From assembly GCA_963815775.1 (NCBI GenBank), contig CAWFIB010000020.1, positions 51,213 to 115,212 of the forward strand: DNA of 64,000 bases, given 5' to 3'. The DNA is from CAVVDY01 sp963815775 (GTDB lineage Bacteria > Acidobacteriota > Terriglobia > Terriglobales > Acidobacteriaceae). The notes below the pieces were generated by a model, which saw only the letters and a program-made list of their open reading frames with translations, did no database searches and was not told the DNA's origin. The position numbers and the translations under genes were made by a program. Below are positions 36,710 through 45,260 of this stretch, one piece after another (within the stretch, counting starts at the first letter, position 1; each line of letters opens with the position of its first letter).

Positions 36710-37960
36710 ATGACTATCTCTGAACTGAAAGAAAAGAACATCACCGAGCTTACCCGTATAGCTCGCTCCCTCGACCTGCCCGGCGCCAGCGGCCTGCGCA
36801 AGCAGGATCTCATCTTCAAAATCCTCCAAGCGCAAAGCGAGAAGGAAGGTCACATCTTCGCTGAAGGCGTGCTGGAGATCCTGCCTGACGGCTACGGATT
36901 CCTCCGCTCGCCCGATTACAACTATCTGCCCGGCCCCGACGACATTTACGTCTCGCCCTCGCAGATCCGCAAGTTCGACCTGAAAACCGGCGACACCATC
37001 AGCGGACAGGTACGTCCTCCGCATGAGGGCGAAAAGTACTTCGCGCTGGTGAAGATCGAGGCGGTCAACTTCGAATCGCCGGAAGAAGCCCGCAACAAGA
37101 TCCTGTTCGACAACCTGACCCCGCTGTATCCCCAGGAGCGAATCAAGCTGGAGACGGTGAAGGAGAACATCAGCGCCCGCGTCATGGACCTGCTGACGCC
37201 CGTGGGCAAAGGCCAGCGCGGCCTCATCGTCGCGCCGCCGCGCACCGGCAAGACCATGCTCTTGCAGAGCCTGGCTAACTCCGTCACCACGAACCATCCG
37301 GAGATCGTGCTGATCGTGCTGCTCATCGACGAGCGCCCGGAAGAAGTCACCGACATGCAGCGCTCGGTGAAGGGCGAGGTCATCTCCTCGACCTTCGACG
37401 AACCCGCCGCCCGTCACGTACAGGTCGCCGAGATGGTGATCGAGAAGGCGAAACGTCTGGTCGAGCACAAGCGCGATGTGGTCATCCTGCTGGACTCGAT
37501 TACCCGACTGGCGCGCGCCTACAACACCATCGTCCCGCCCTCGGGCAAGGTGCTCTCCGGCGGCGTCGACTCCAACGCCCTGCAGCGCCCGAAGCGCTTT
37601 TTTGGCGCGGCGCGCAACATTGAAGAAGGCGGCTCGCTGACCATCATCGCCACTGCGTTGATCGAAACCGGATCACGCATGGACGACGTGATCTTCGAGG
37701 AGTTCAAGGGCACCGGCAACATGGAAATCATTCTCGACCGTAAACTGGTCGACAAGCGCACCTTCCCCGCCATCGACATTCAGCGCTCGGGCACCCGTAA
37801 GGAAGAGCTGCTCATCCCCAAAGACGACCTGGCGCGCATCTGGGTGTTGCGCAAGGTGCTGAACCCGCTGTCCCCGGTCGAGGCCATGGAGTTGTTGATT
37901 GACCGCCTCGGCAAGACAGTCGGCAATTCCGAGTTCCTGGCCAAGATGAACGCGTTGTAA
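36710..37960 (+). CDS. rho: Transcription termination factor Rho
   Basis: A 416-residue hexameric RNA helicase that terminates untranslated transcripts. The N-terminal helix bundle reads TISELKEKNITELTRIARSL, the RNA-binding cold-shock-like domain YGFLRSPDYNYLPGPDDIYV, Walker A GLIVAPPRTGKTMLLQSLAN, Walker B ILLDSITRLARAYN, and the Q-loop/R-loop segment VDSNALQRPKRFFGAARNIE. The ATG at 36710 is preferred to the GTG two codons earlier. Downstream is a terminator at 38083-38112. Confidence 0.98.
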   Translation: MTISELKEKNITELTRIARSLDLPGASGLRKQDLIFKILQAQSEKEGHIFAEGVLEILPDGYGFLRSPDYNYLPGPDDIYVSPSQIRKFDLKTGDTISGQVRPPHEGEKYFALVKIEAVNFESPEEARNKILFDNLTPLYPQERIKLETVKENISARVMDLLTPVGKGQRGLIVAPPRTGKTMLLQSLANSVTTNHPEIVLIVLLIDERPEEVTDMQRSVKGEVISSTFDEPAARHVQVAEMVIEKAKRLVEHKRDVVILLDSITRLARAYNTIVPPSGKVLSGGVDSNALQRPKRFFGAARNIEEGGSLTIIATALIETGSRMDDVIFEEFKGTGNMEIILDRKLVDKRTFPAIDIQRSGTRKEELLIPKDDLARIWVLRKVLNPLSPVEAMELLIDRLGKTVGNSEFLAKMNAL

Positions 37961-37965
37961 GAAGA

Positions 37966-38000
37966 AGAAGTTGTCAGATATCAGTTGTCAGTTGGGCGGA
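37966..38000. repeat. Heptamer array (GTTGTCA variants)
   Basis: Units GTTGTCA, GATATCA, GTTGTCA, GTTGGGC follow the rho stop codon at 7-bp period. The unit matches the array at 32310-32350 but is 5.6 kb away. Confidence 0.65.
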
Positions 38001-38082
38001 GTCTTAGGGTTAGTCGCTGCTCCTGGGTTTTCATCCTGACCGAGGTCGCATTACCCAACCGGCAACATTGATCCGAGGCGAT

Positions 38083-38112
38083 AGGCGCGGAGGCCAATGC
38101 TTCCGCGCCTTT
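38083..38112 (+). terminator. Likely rho transcript terminator
   Basis: AGGCGCGGA and TCCGCGCCT form a 9-bp GC-rich stem with a short loop, followed by TTTT on the plus strand about 125 nt after the rho stop codon. The form is that of an intrinsic terminator. Confidence 0.65.
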
Positions 38113-38215
38113 TCTGTTGCTTTGATCCGCCGTTGCACATCTCGTAACTCGATCATCACCGAAGGAGCAAGTAGGCTGGCGTAACCATCCGGCTTATAAT
38201 CCGATTGCCGAAACC

Positions 38216-40864
38216 ATGGGACTAACGCCTGGCGAAAAAGTTGGCCCGTACGAAGTCGTCTCGCAGCTCGGCGAGGGCGGTATGGGGGAAGTGTATCGGG
38301 CGAACGACAGCCGCCTGCACCGCGCCGTTGCCCTGAAGATGATCGGGCTCACGGGCTCCGATGGCGATCGGGTCCGCCGCTTCGAGCAGGAGGCGCGCAG
38401 CATCGCCGCGCTGAATCATCCCAACATAATCGCGATCTATGATGTCGGGACGCATGGCGGCGTGCCCTTCCTGGTAACCGAGTTGTTGGAAGGCGAGACG
38501 CTACGCGAGCGGCTGAATCGCGGGCCCATACCGGTGCGTAAGGCGATCGAGATTGCCACTCAGATCGCGCAGGCACTCTCGGCAGCGCACGAGCGCGGCA
38601 TTGTTCATCGCGATCTGAAGCCGGAGAACATCTACCTCACCAAAGACGGCCACACCAAGCTTCTGGACTTCGGCCTCTCCAAAGAACAGCCAATGGGAGC
38701 TGCCCTGGGCACAGTCAGCGCCACCGTCACCGGGACGCAGACCACTCCCGGCACCGTGATGGGGACCGTGGGATACATGTCTCCGGAGCAGGTACGCGGG
38801 CTGCCCGCCGATCATCGCTCGGACATCTTCAGCTTTGGCACGGTACTGTACGAGATACTGTCGGGCAAGCGGGCGTTTACCGGTGGCTCCTCGGTCGAAA
38901 CCATGCACGCCATCCTGAACAACGAACCGCCGGAGATCGACATGACAGTGGCGCGAATTCCTCCCGGGCTGGAGAGAATCGTTCGCCACTGCCTGGAGAA
39001 GAATCCGGCAGACCGCTTTCAGTCGGCCCGCGATCTTACGTTTGCCCTGGCCGCGCTTTCAGGATCAGAGACCTCTCTGGGCGTCCCTATGCAGGGTGCC
39101 GTGCCCGATCACAGGCTGCGGTACTGGATAATCGCGAGCGCCGTGGTGCTGCTGGCGCTGCTCGCCGGTCTCGCCTTTCTGTATTCCCCGGCTGCAACCA
39201 GGGCCGAGCGCATGGAGTTCGCGGTGCCAACTCAAGGTGAAGTGAGTCAGCAGGCTATTTCGGCCGACGGCACAATGCTCGCTTACGTGTCGCCGGGCGA
39301 CAACGGGGAATATGCCATCTACGTCCAGCGAGTGGGGTCGCTGCAGGCGCTGAAGCTCACAGGAACCGAGGGAGCATCGTCTCCGTTTTTCTCTCCCGAC
39401 AACCAATACATCGCATTCTTTGCCGCCGGCCGGTTGAAGAAAATACCGGTGGGCGGCGGAAGTCCTACCGTCCTGGCCAGCGTTCTCAGTCCGCGCGGAG
39501 GAAGCTGGGGGAACAAGAACGTGATTATCTATACCCCCGATGCCAGCGGGGTGCTGTGGCGGGTCGACGCCGACGGCTCAAACGCGCGTCCCTTGACCGA
39601 CAAAATCTTCCAGTCTCCAGAAGACTCGCATCGCTGGCCAGTCTTCCTTCCGGATGGGAACCATTTTCTGTTTTGGGCAGGGAATTTCGATGAGCGCAAG
39701 AAGGACCCGCATACCGGCATCTATGTGAGCGATCTCGAGGGCAAGGAGAAGAAGCAGGTCATCGCCTGCCGTTCCAGCGTGGGATACGCTCACGAAAATC
39801 TCTTTTACGTTGACGACAAGGGCTCGCTGATCGCAGTGGGTTACAAGCCCGGAAGCAGCACGGTTAGCGGGAAGCCGCGAGTTATCGCGGAGCAGGTAGG
39901 AGTTAACGCCTCCACCTACTGGGCGGCGTTCAGTGTGGCCGAAAACACGACCCTGATCTACCACCTGGGAGTGGGGGCCCCACTTTCTCAGCTGACGTGG
40001 GTGGACCGCACGGGGAAGGAGCTGGGGAAAATAGGCGAGCCTGGAATTATCGCCAACCCCGCAATATCGCCCGACCAGACGCGGGTATCGTTCGACCTGG
40101 CTAACCGTCGGGAGAAAAATATCGACGTCTGGACCTACAACTTGCAGAATGCCACTTCGGCGCGCTTCACCTTTGACCCGTCGGAAGAAACCACCGGAGT
40201 GTGGTCGCGTGACGGAAAGACCATTGCGTTTCGGGGCATCGGCAGGCCGGAGGTGCTGCGGTTGAAAGCAGCGAGCGGGCTTCAAGCAGATAAAGGCGTG
40301 GCAATCCTTCCCGAGGATGGAAGTGACTTCATGCCCAATTCCTGGAGTCTCGACGATCGCTCACTTCTGACGACTGTGGAGTTTGAAAAGGGCGGCTCTT
40401 CCCTGATCCTGGTCTCGGTGCCGGATGGCAAGATGACAACGTTTCTGGAAGGCGGCGCCAAAAGAAACGGACAGATCTCACCCGACGGCAAGTGGGTGGC
40501 TTACGAGTCGAATGAAACCGGCGACTGGGAGGTCTTCATTACCACCTATCCCACTGCCGGCGGCAAGCTCCAGGTATCGCGCAGTGGAGGAAGGCAGCCA
40601 CGCTGGCGTGGCGACGGTAAAGAGATCTACTATGTCGACCCACACGGGATGCTGGTGGCGGTTCCGGTTACCACCGAACCCGGCCTGTCGACGGGCGCAC
40701 CACGAACTCTGTTTGCGACCAACTCCCGGCCCTACATTTCCTCAAGCGACTTGTTCACTTACGACGTTACCCGCGACGGCAAACGTTTTCTGGTTGACCG
40801 ATATTTCCGGCCTGCGAATGTGCAGCTGCTGAACATTATTCTTAATGCGCTGGCGGCGCGGTAG
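38216..40864 (+). CDS. Transmembrane Ser/Thr protein kinase with TolB/WD40-like sensor
   Basis: An 882-residue Hanks-type kinase. Kinase domain about 1-275: LGEGGMGEVYRANDSRLHRA, HRDLKPENIYLTKDGH, DFGLSKE, MSPEQVRG. A membrane segment at about residues 302-323 (YWIIASAVVLLALLAGLAFL) leads into a beta-propeller of TolB/PD40 type repeats in the periplasm (for example GASSPFFSPDNQYIAFFAAG, SPEDSHRWPVFLPDGNHFLF). The propeller likely senses an envelope ligand. A similar kinase lies at 8751. Substrates are unknown. Confidence 0.95.
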   Translation: MGLTPGEKVGPYEVVSQLGEGGMGEVYRANDSRLHRAVALKMIGLTGSDGDRVRRFEQEARSIAALNHPNIIAIYDVGTHGGVPFLVTELLEGETLRERLNRGPIPVRKAIEIATQIAQALSAAHERGIVHRDLKPENIYLTKDGHTKLLDFGLSKEQPMGAALGTVSATVTGTQTTPGTVMGTVGYMSPEQVRGLPADHRSDIFSFGTVLYEILSGKRAFTGGSSVETMHAILNNEPPEIDMTVARIPPGLERIVRHCLEKNPADRFQSARDLTFALAALSGSETSLGVPMQGAVPDHRLRYWIIASAVVLLALLAGLAFLYSPAATRAERMEFAVPTQGEVSQQAISADGTMLAYVSPGDNGEYAIYVQRVGSLQALKLTGTEGASSPFFSPDNQYIAFFAAGRLKKIPVGGGSPTVLASVLSPRGGSWGNKNVIIYTPDASGVLWRVDADGSNARPLTDKIFQSPEDSHRWPVFLPDGNHFLFWAGNFDERKKDPHTGIYVSDLEGKEKKQVIACRSSVGYAHENLFYVDDKGSLIAVGYKPGSSTVSGKPRVIAEQVGVNASTYWAAFSVAENTTLIYHLGVGAPLSQLTWVDRTGKELGKIGEPGIIANPAISPDQTRVSFDLANRREKNIDVWTYNLQNATSARFTFDPSEETTGVWSRDGKTIAFRGIGRPEVLRLKAASGLQADKGVAILPEDGSDFMPNSWSLDDRSLLTTVEFEKGGSSLILVSVPDGKMTTFLEGGAKRNGQISPDGKWVAYESNETGDWEVFITTYPTAGGKLQVSRSGGRQPRWRGDGKEIYYVDPHGMLVAVPVTTEPGLSTGAPRTLFATNSRPYISSSDLFTYDVTRDGKRFLVDRYFRPANVQLLNIILNALAAR

Positions 40865-40887
40865 AACTCTTTCCGAAGCGGGGCTGG

Positions 40888-41271
40888 TTATCCCACCCTG
40901 ATCCGCAGCACGGCCTGTTGGTGTCGCATCAGGCGGCTGAAGAAGTCGCCAACGATTTTCATCACGCCATACTTCTGGCGCAGCAGGGCCTGCCCTTTCG
41001 CGGCTTGGTCGCCGTCACAGAGTCGCGCCTGGCCATCGACCCAGGCGCCGCGCAGTTTTCCCCGCATGTCGCAGGGCGCAACCCGCACATGGGCGTTGTT
41101 GCGAATGCGCTTAACTTTGCCGGCATCGACTTCGGAGTAGACGTAGAAAATATCCGGCGCGGCGGGCTCGGCCGCAAACCACACCGGCGTGCGCACCCCG
41201 GCTCCCGTCTTGCGAAAGCTTTCCAGGCTGAGGTACTTGGCAGAGGCGAACTGGGCGAGAGCGTCGGGCAT
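40888..41271 (-). CDS. PPOX-class pyridoxamine 5'-phosphate oxidase-like protein
   Basis: A 127-residue split-barrel flavoprotein-fold protein: SFRKTGAGVRTPVWFAAEPA, YSEVDAGKVKRIRNNAHVRV and CDMRGKLRGAWVDGQARLCD. This pattern matches the F420-dependent or FMN-binding PPOX class found as small stand-alone proteins in many bacteria. No catalytic detail can be deduced. It is single and convergent with the kinase gene at 38216. Confidence 0.85.
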   Translation of the reverse strand: MPDALAQFASAKYLSLESFRKTGAGVRTPVWFAAEPAAPDIFYVYSEVDAGKVKRIRNNAHVRVAPCDMRGKLRGAWVDGQARLCDGDQAAKGQALLRQKYGVMKIVGDFFSRLMRHQQAVLRIRVG

Positions 41272-41339
41272 GTGGGCTCATCGCTCAGCTTAGCTGACAG
41301 GACTACATAGCTCAAGCCGAGTGCCGGGGAGCGGCGGCC

Positions 41340-41424
41340 ATCAGTTCGCTTATTCGCTTTTCGCCAGAGACATTCCAGGCTGCCCTCTGGCCAAAAGCCA
41401 AAAGCGAAGAGCCATGAGCGGCCG
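41340..41424. repeat. Heptamer array before rnpB
   Basis: 7-bp-period words (CGCTTATT, CGCTTTT, then the inverse TGGCCAA, AAGCCAA, AAGCGAA, GAGCCAT) form an imperfect fold-back just upstream of the RNase P RNA. A related array follows rnpB at 41962-41994. Confidence 0.6.
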
Positions 41425-41449
41425 TACGCCATCTATAATTAGTAGTGTT

Positions 41450-41954
41450 AGCTGCTGGGCCGGACGGTCGCTGCCGGTCTGCGAACGACAGCTTCAGGCT
41501 GGGCTGCGCAGAGCGGGAGAGGAAAGTCCGAACTCCACAGAGCGGTGTGCCGGATAACGTCCGGGCAGCGGCGTTCAAGCGCCGTGGACGGAAAGTGCCA
41601 CAGAGAATATACCGCCCCGCCTGTTGTGTTCACCTGCGGTTGCAGGGTGCCCCACACATTCGCGATTTTCGAATGTGTGGGAGTCCAATCGCGTTGTGAG
41701 CAGAACAGGCGGGGTAAGGGTGAAAAGGTGCGGTAAGAGCGCACCGCGCCCCGGGTAACCGGGGTGGCAGGGAAAACCCCACACGGAGCAAGACCAAATA
41801 GGGGAGGATCGTCCTTCGGGGCGGGCGTGCCGGCTCGGCGCGCCACAACTTCCGGGTAGGTCGCTGGAGCGGTACAGTAATGTGCCGCCTAGAGGAATGA
41901 CCGTCTCCCGTCCGCAAGGGCGGGGACAGGATTCGGCTTACAGGCCCAGCAGCT
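41450..41954 (+). ncRNA. rnpB: RNase P RNA (bacterial type A)
   Basis: The conserved block GAGAGGAAAGTCCGAACTCC (start of the core) and the end AGGATTCGGCTTACAGGCCC are diagnostic. The P1 helix pairs GCTGCTGGGCC at the 5' end with GGCCCAGCAGC at the 3' end. RNase P RNA is the catalytic RNA that matures tRNA 5' ends. The length of about 505 nt is above the usual 350-400 because a long hairpin at 41612-41715 (CCCCGCCTGTTGTG and its partner near CAGAACAGGCGGGG, with a nested CCCACACATTCG/CGAATGTGTGGG stem) expands one helix, probably P12. Confidence 0.93.
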
Positions 41955-41961
41955 AAAGAAA

Positions 41962-41994
41962 TCCGCTATTGGCTTTTCGCTCTTGGCTGTAATC
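41962..41994. repeat. Heptamer array after rnpB
   Basis: Units CGCTATT, GGCTTTT, CGCTCTT and GGCTGTA at 7-bp period separate rnpB from the GT2 gene. The words match those before rnpB and those near 21424. Confidence 0.65.
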
Positions 41995-41996
41995 AA

Positions 41997-42836
41997 CTAG
42001 GAACCAGATCGCGCCTCTGCTAGTTCGCGCAGATACTTTACCTTCTTCCGTACATACCCTGCATAAATAACGTTAAGCTTCCAGCAGAGCGGCCCCAGCA
42101 AGATTCCGCCACGAACGATCTGGCGGTAGAAAAATGTCCAGGCTGGCTTGAGGATTTCGGCCAGCCGGCTGACGCGCCACCAACCATAGCCAGTTTCAAA
42201 GTAGTGTTGCGCGCTGAGCCGGGCATAGCGGTCCATCGTCTCGGCAAATTGTTTTACATCGGTATAGGCATAGTGCAGCATGTCGTGCTGCAGTTGCTGA
42301 ATCTTCCCATCTACCTTGATGGACTCGTGCACTACGCGCGGCTGGAAACGTCCCCTGCCTTTGCGGATCAATCTTAGCTGTGCATCAGGATAGAATCCGC
42401 CGCCGCGAATCGGCCGGTCCCCGATATACAGCACCCGCGGAATCCTGAATCCGGCAACATCGTCAGGAACACCCCGTCGCATCAGCTCGCGAATCTCCGT
42501 TACAAGCTCCGGAGTCAGGACCTCATCCGCATCAAGGCTCAGGATCCATTCGCCCGTCGCCAGGTCGATGGCCTTGTTCTTCTGTTCGGCATAACCCAGC
42601 CAGTTCTGATGGAAGAAGCGCACGGCGAAGCTGCGGGCAATCTCCGGAGTGCGGTCGCGCGAGCCGCTGTCGAGGAAGACGATTTCGTCGGCAATCTCGT
42701 TGACCGCGGCCAGGACATTGGCGATGGTCCGCTCTTCATCCCGCGCGACGATGGTCACGGAAAGAGGAGGCCCACCGGTCTTGGTTCTTGTCGATGTAGA
42801 TAAAACCACGTTGGTGCTCGCGGCCGGAGGCTGCAT
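41997..42836 (-). CDS. Glycosyltransferase family 2 (WaaE/LgtF-like)
   Basis: A 279-residue GT-A fold enzyme. The core is PLSVTIVARDEERTIANVLA, IVFLDSGSRDRTPEIARSFA, and WILSLDADEVLTPELVTEIR with the DxD motif. The C-terminal part has GFYPDAQLRLIRKGRGRFQP and VHESIKVDG, typical of the lipopolysaccharide-core beta-glucosyltransferase branch (WaaE/KdtX/LgtF), which adds glucose to heptose. Its start is 2 nt from the stop of the upstream oxygenase gene, so the GT9-oxygenase-GT2 genes form an operon. Confidence 0.9.
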   Translation of the reverse strand: MQPPAASTNVVLSTSTRTKTGGPPLSVTIVARDEERTIANVLAAVNEIADEIVFLDSGSRDRTPEIARSFAVRFFHQNWLGYAEQKNKAIDLATGEWILSLDADEVLTPELVTEIRELMRRGVPDDVAGFRIPRVLYIGDRPIRGGGFYPDAQLRLIRKGRGRFQPRVVHESIKVDGKIQQLQHDMLHYAYTDVKQFAETMDRYARLSAQHYFETGYGWWRVSRLAEILKPAWTFFYRQIVRGGILLGPLCWKLNVIYAGYVRKKVKYLRELAEARSGS

Positions 42837-42838
42837 GA

Positions 42839-43456
42839 TCAGGTTGTGCGGCCGACCAGACTCTTCATGAACGAGCTGATCTCGTGCCGGAACCGCTCCT
42901 TGCGGCGGTAGCTGTCGCTCTTTACCCAGTTCATCTGCAGGCTCAGGCGGCGGCCTTCATAGGGCCGGAAGCCATGCCATGAGCGGTCGCACCGTTTGAA
43001 GATGACGAGGCTGCCGATGGTCGGCGGAACTTCGGCAAGATAGTCATCGACATTCTTCGAGCGCAGCAAGCGCAGCCGGCCACCGCTCAGGTTCCACTCG
43101 GGATTGAGGTACAGCAGCACGGTGATGAGCTTGTCTTTAGAGTCGGTATGAAGCTGCCCGTCGGCTTGATCCGACCAGCCGCGCACGGTGATCATGGTGG
43201 GGTAGGGGCTGAGATCGAGGCCAAACTTCTCCGCCACCACCGAGGCAAACTCCGGTCCGAGCAGTTCGTCCGTCAGTTGCTTAAATGACGAACCATAGCT
43301 CAGCCGCGACAGCGGGAAGCTGCCCTTCTTGTCGATCTGCGGAAAATCCGCCACGATACCCAGCTTGCAGTCATCGTCGAGAACATCATCGACCAGCAAG
43401 TACTCGAAGGGCTCGCGATGTACTTCCGCCGCGGCGAGTTTGGCGAGGTCCAGCAT
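42839..43456 (-). CDS. 2-oxoglutarate/Fe(II)-dependent dioxygenase-like protein
   Basis: A 205-residue protein with a double-stranded beta-helix pattern. The iron ligands are GQLHTDSKDKLITVLLYLNP (HxD) and SWHGFRPYEGRRLS (second His with the following Arg that binds 2-oxoglutarate). GGAGG 6 nt upstream fixes the ATG at 43456. It lies 13 nt after the GT9 gene and 2 nt before the GT2 gene in the same transcript, so it probably hydroxylates a glycan, lipid A or linked lipid intermediate. Confidence 0.85.
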   Translation of the reverse strand: MLDLAKLAAAEVHREPFEYLLVDDVLDDDCKLGIVADFPQIDKKGSFPLSRLSYGSSFKQLTDELLGPEFASVVAEKFGLDLSPYPTMITVRGWSDQADGQLHTDSKDKLITVLLYLNPEWNLSGGRLRLLRSKNVDDYLAEVPPTIGSLVIFKRCDRSWHGFRPYEGRRLSLQMNWVKSDSYRRKERFRHEISSFMKSLVGRTT

Positions 43457-43469
43457 ATGCGCCTCCCGG

Positions 43470-44612
43470 TTATTGTAGCGAGACCAGCCTATCAACAGGA
43501 ACCGTATTGGGCAGCTTGTGGGCAAAAGGAATCCCCGCCTCCTGCAATCCTTCCACCACCGCCCGGAAGACTTCATCGGGCATAATGCGCTTCATGCACT
43601 CCGTGGTGCCGAGCGGGCAAATGCGCTTGTGGCAAGGCTGGCAGGGCAACTCGCCCTCGGTCGAAAACAGTTTGATGTGCGGGCTGCCGATGGGCGGCGT
43701 GCGGCGATAGCCGGTCGGTCCGTAGATCCCAATAAGCACCGGCACGCGCATGGCTCCTGCGACATGCAAAGGAGCGCTGTCGGACCCGACCGCCGCGTGC
43801 ACCCTTTCGTACAACGCATACATCTCGGGAATCGGAAGCTTGCCGAATAGGTTGCAGACCCTGCCCTCAAGCTGAGCGGGCGAGAAGCTGCGCAGAATGC
43901 GCTCGCCCACCACGGCATCGGCGGCCGAGCCCTGCACGACCAGGCTGAGATCGGTTTCGTTCAGCAGACGCTCGAGCAACGCCGTCCAATGTTCCTCCGG
44001 CCACTGCTTGCTCACCCACTGGGTTGCCGGAGCCACGGCGACGATAGGAGCATCCGTCGCGAAGGCTCCGTGCAATAGTTCAGAAACATGTTGACGAACA
44101 GAATCGCTGATGGCCGGCGCCTCAATGGTGTGGCGCACATTGCCGGCGCCGATGCTCTGCGCCAGCCTGGCCATGTGTTCCAGGTGCGGCACTGCAGGAT
44201 CGAAATATTCGTCACGCTCCAGATAGCGTTCGGTATAAAACAGGCTGCTGAATTCGCGTCCATGGCGATACCCGATGCGCCGCTTGATGCCCGCCAGATA
44301 CGGCAACAGCGCCGTCTTGAACAGGCCCTGGGCGTCGATGGCCACGTCGTAGTGGACCGCCCGGACCTCGTTGACGAAGGCCCCGAATTCGCCCCGCAGG
44401 TATTCCCATTTGGCCGGATTGGTCAGCGAGCGCGACCAGCTCCGGCGCGAACAGCGATGGATGTAGTCGAGCGCAGGGTGGCCTTCGATGGCGGGCGCAA
44501 GCTCGGTGTCGATGGCCCAGCCGATCTTGGCGTCGGGAAAGCCCTCGCGCAGCATGCTGAGAATAGGCAGCGTCTGGATGACGTCGCCCAGCGCGCTGAA
44601 GCGCACCAGCAA
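43470..44612 (-). CDS. Glycosyltransferase family 9, heptosyltransferase I-like
   Basis: A 380-residue GT-B enzyme. LVRFSALGDVIQTLPILSML at the N-terminus, DVAIDAQGLFKTALLPYLAG and RIGYRHGREF match heptosyltransferase I (WaaC/RfaC), which adds the first L-glycero-D-manno-heptose to Kdo2-lipid A. The donor site includes VAVAPATQWVSKQWPEEHWT and GSDSAPLHVAGAMRVPVLIG. The PCQPCHKRICPLGTTECM cluster is common in this family. Start is a TTG at 44612; no good ribosome binding site is visible, so it may be slightly longer. Confidence 0.9.
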   Translation of the reverse strand: MLVRFSALGDVIQTLPILSMLREGFPDAKIGWAIDTELAPAIEGHPALDYIHRCSRRSWSRSLTNPAKWEYLRGEFGAFVNEVRAVHYDVAIDAQGLFKTALLPYLAGIKRRIGYRHGREFSSLFYTERYLERDEYFDPAVPHLEHMARLAQSIGAGNVRHTIEAPAISDSVRQHVSELLHGAFATDAPIVAVAPATQWVSKQWPEEHWTALLERLLNETDLSLVVQGSAADAVVGERILRSFSPAQLEGRVCNLFGKLPIPEMYALYERVHAAVGSDSAPLHVAGAMRVPVLIGIYGPTGYRRTPPIGSPHIKLFSTEGELPCQPCHKRICPLGTTECMKRIMPDEVFRAVVEGLQEAGIPFAHKLPNTVPVDRLVSLQ

Positions 44613-44817
44613 TATGCTATTCGGCTTTGTGGTTTGCAGGTCCGTTACGCCATCCTGAGGGACAATCGTCTCCCCTTAGGATGATAGCTCGAATTGAGCA
44701 TGAGTCCTACCTTGTCCACGGCAGGCGCGGACCAGGCTTGGACCATTTTGGCGGCCCGAGCGGCATGGCTGCGGCCGCGCTTTTCAGGAGCGATTCGCAA
44801 GAGTGCTTCTGACAACC

Positions 44818-45099
44818 CTACGCTGTCTTTCCTCGAAACATTCGGTAGATCACCAATAGCAGAATGGCGCCGACGAACGAAGCGATCCAGCCGGCGGTCT
44901 CCCCTTGCTGGTAATGGCCGACGGCCTGCAAGATCCAGGTGGCGATCAGCGCTCCTGCCATTCCCAGCAGCATCGTGATCCAGAAGCCGCCGGGGTCCTT
45001 GCCCGGCATTACGAGTTTGGCCAGAGCGCCGATGATCAGGCCGAAGATAGCGAACTTGAACAACCCCCAGAGACCCATTGCGACCAGGTAGTGCGGCAT
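44818..45099 (-). CDS. GlsB/YeaQ/YmgE family stress-response membrane protein
   Basis: A 93-residue protein with three predicted membrane segments: FAIFGLIIGALAKLVMPGKD near the N-terminus with the family GxxIGxLAxLxMPG signature, GFWITMLLGMAGALIATWIL in the middle and GWIASFVGAILLLVIYRMFR at the end. Members are induced by stress in other bacteria; their mechanism is unknown. A single gene. Confidence 0.93.
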   Translation of the reverse strand: MPHYLVAMGLWGLFKFAIFGLIIGALAKLVMPGKDPGGFWITMLLGMAGALIATWILQAVGHYQQGETAGWIASFVGAILLLVIYRMFRGKTA

Positions 45100-45260
45100 G
45101 TGTCCTCCTCGACGTTCGGATTGAAAGAACGCTGCGCGCGCATGAGCGCGAAAATTCCGAGGTAATTTTCGGGAGATCAGTGTACCTTTCAGCGGCGGGG
45201 AAAAGAAGTCTCCAGGCAGGTGCTGCCCAGGCCAGTCATTTCCGGGGCTTCACGCAAACC

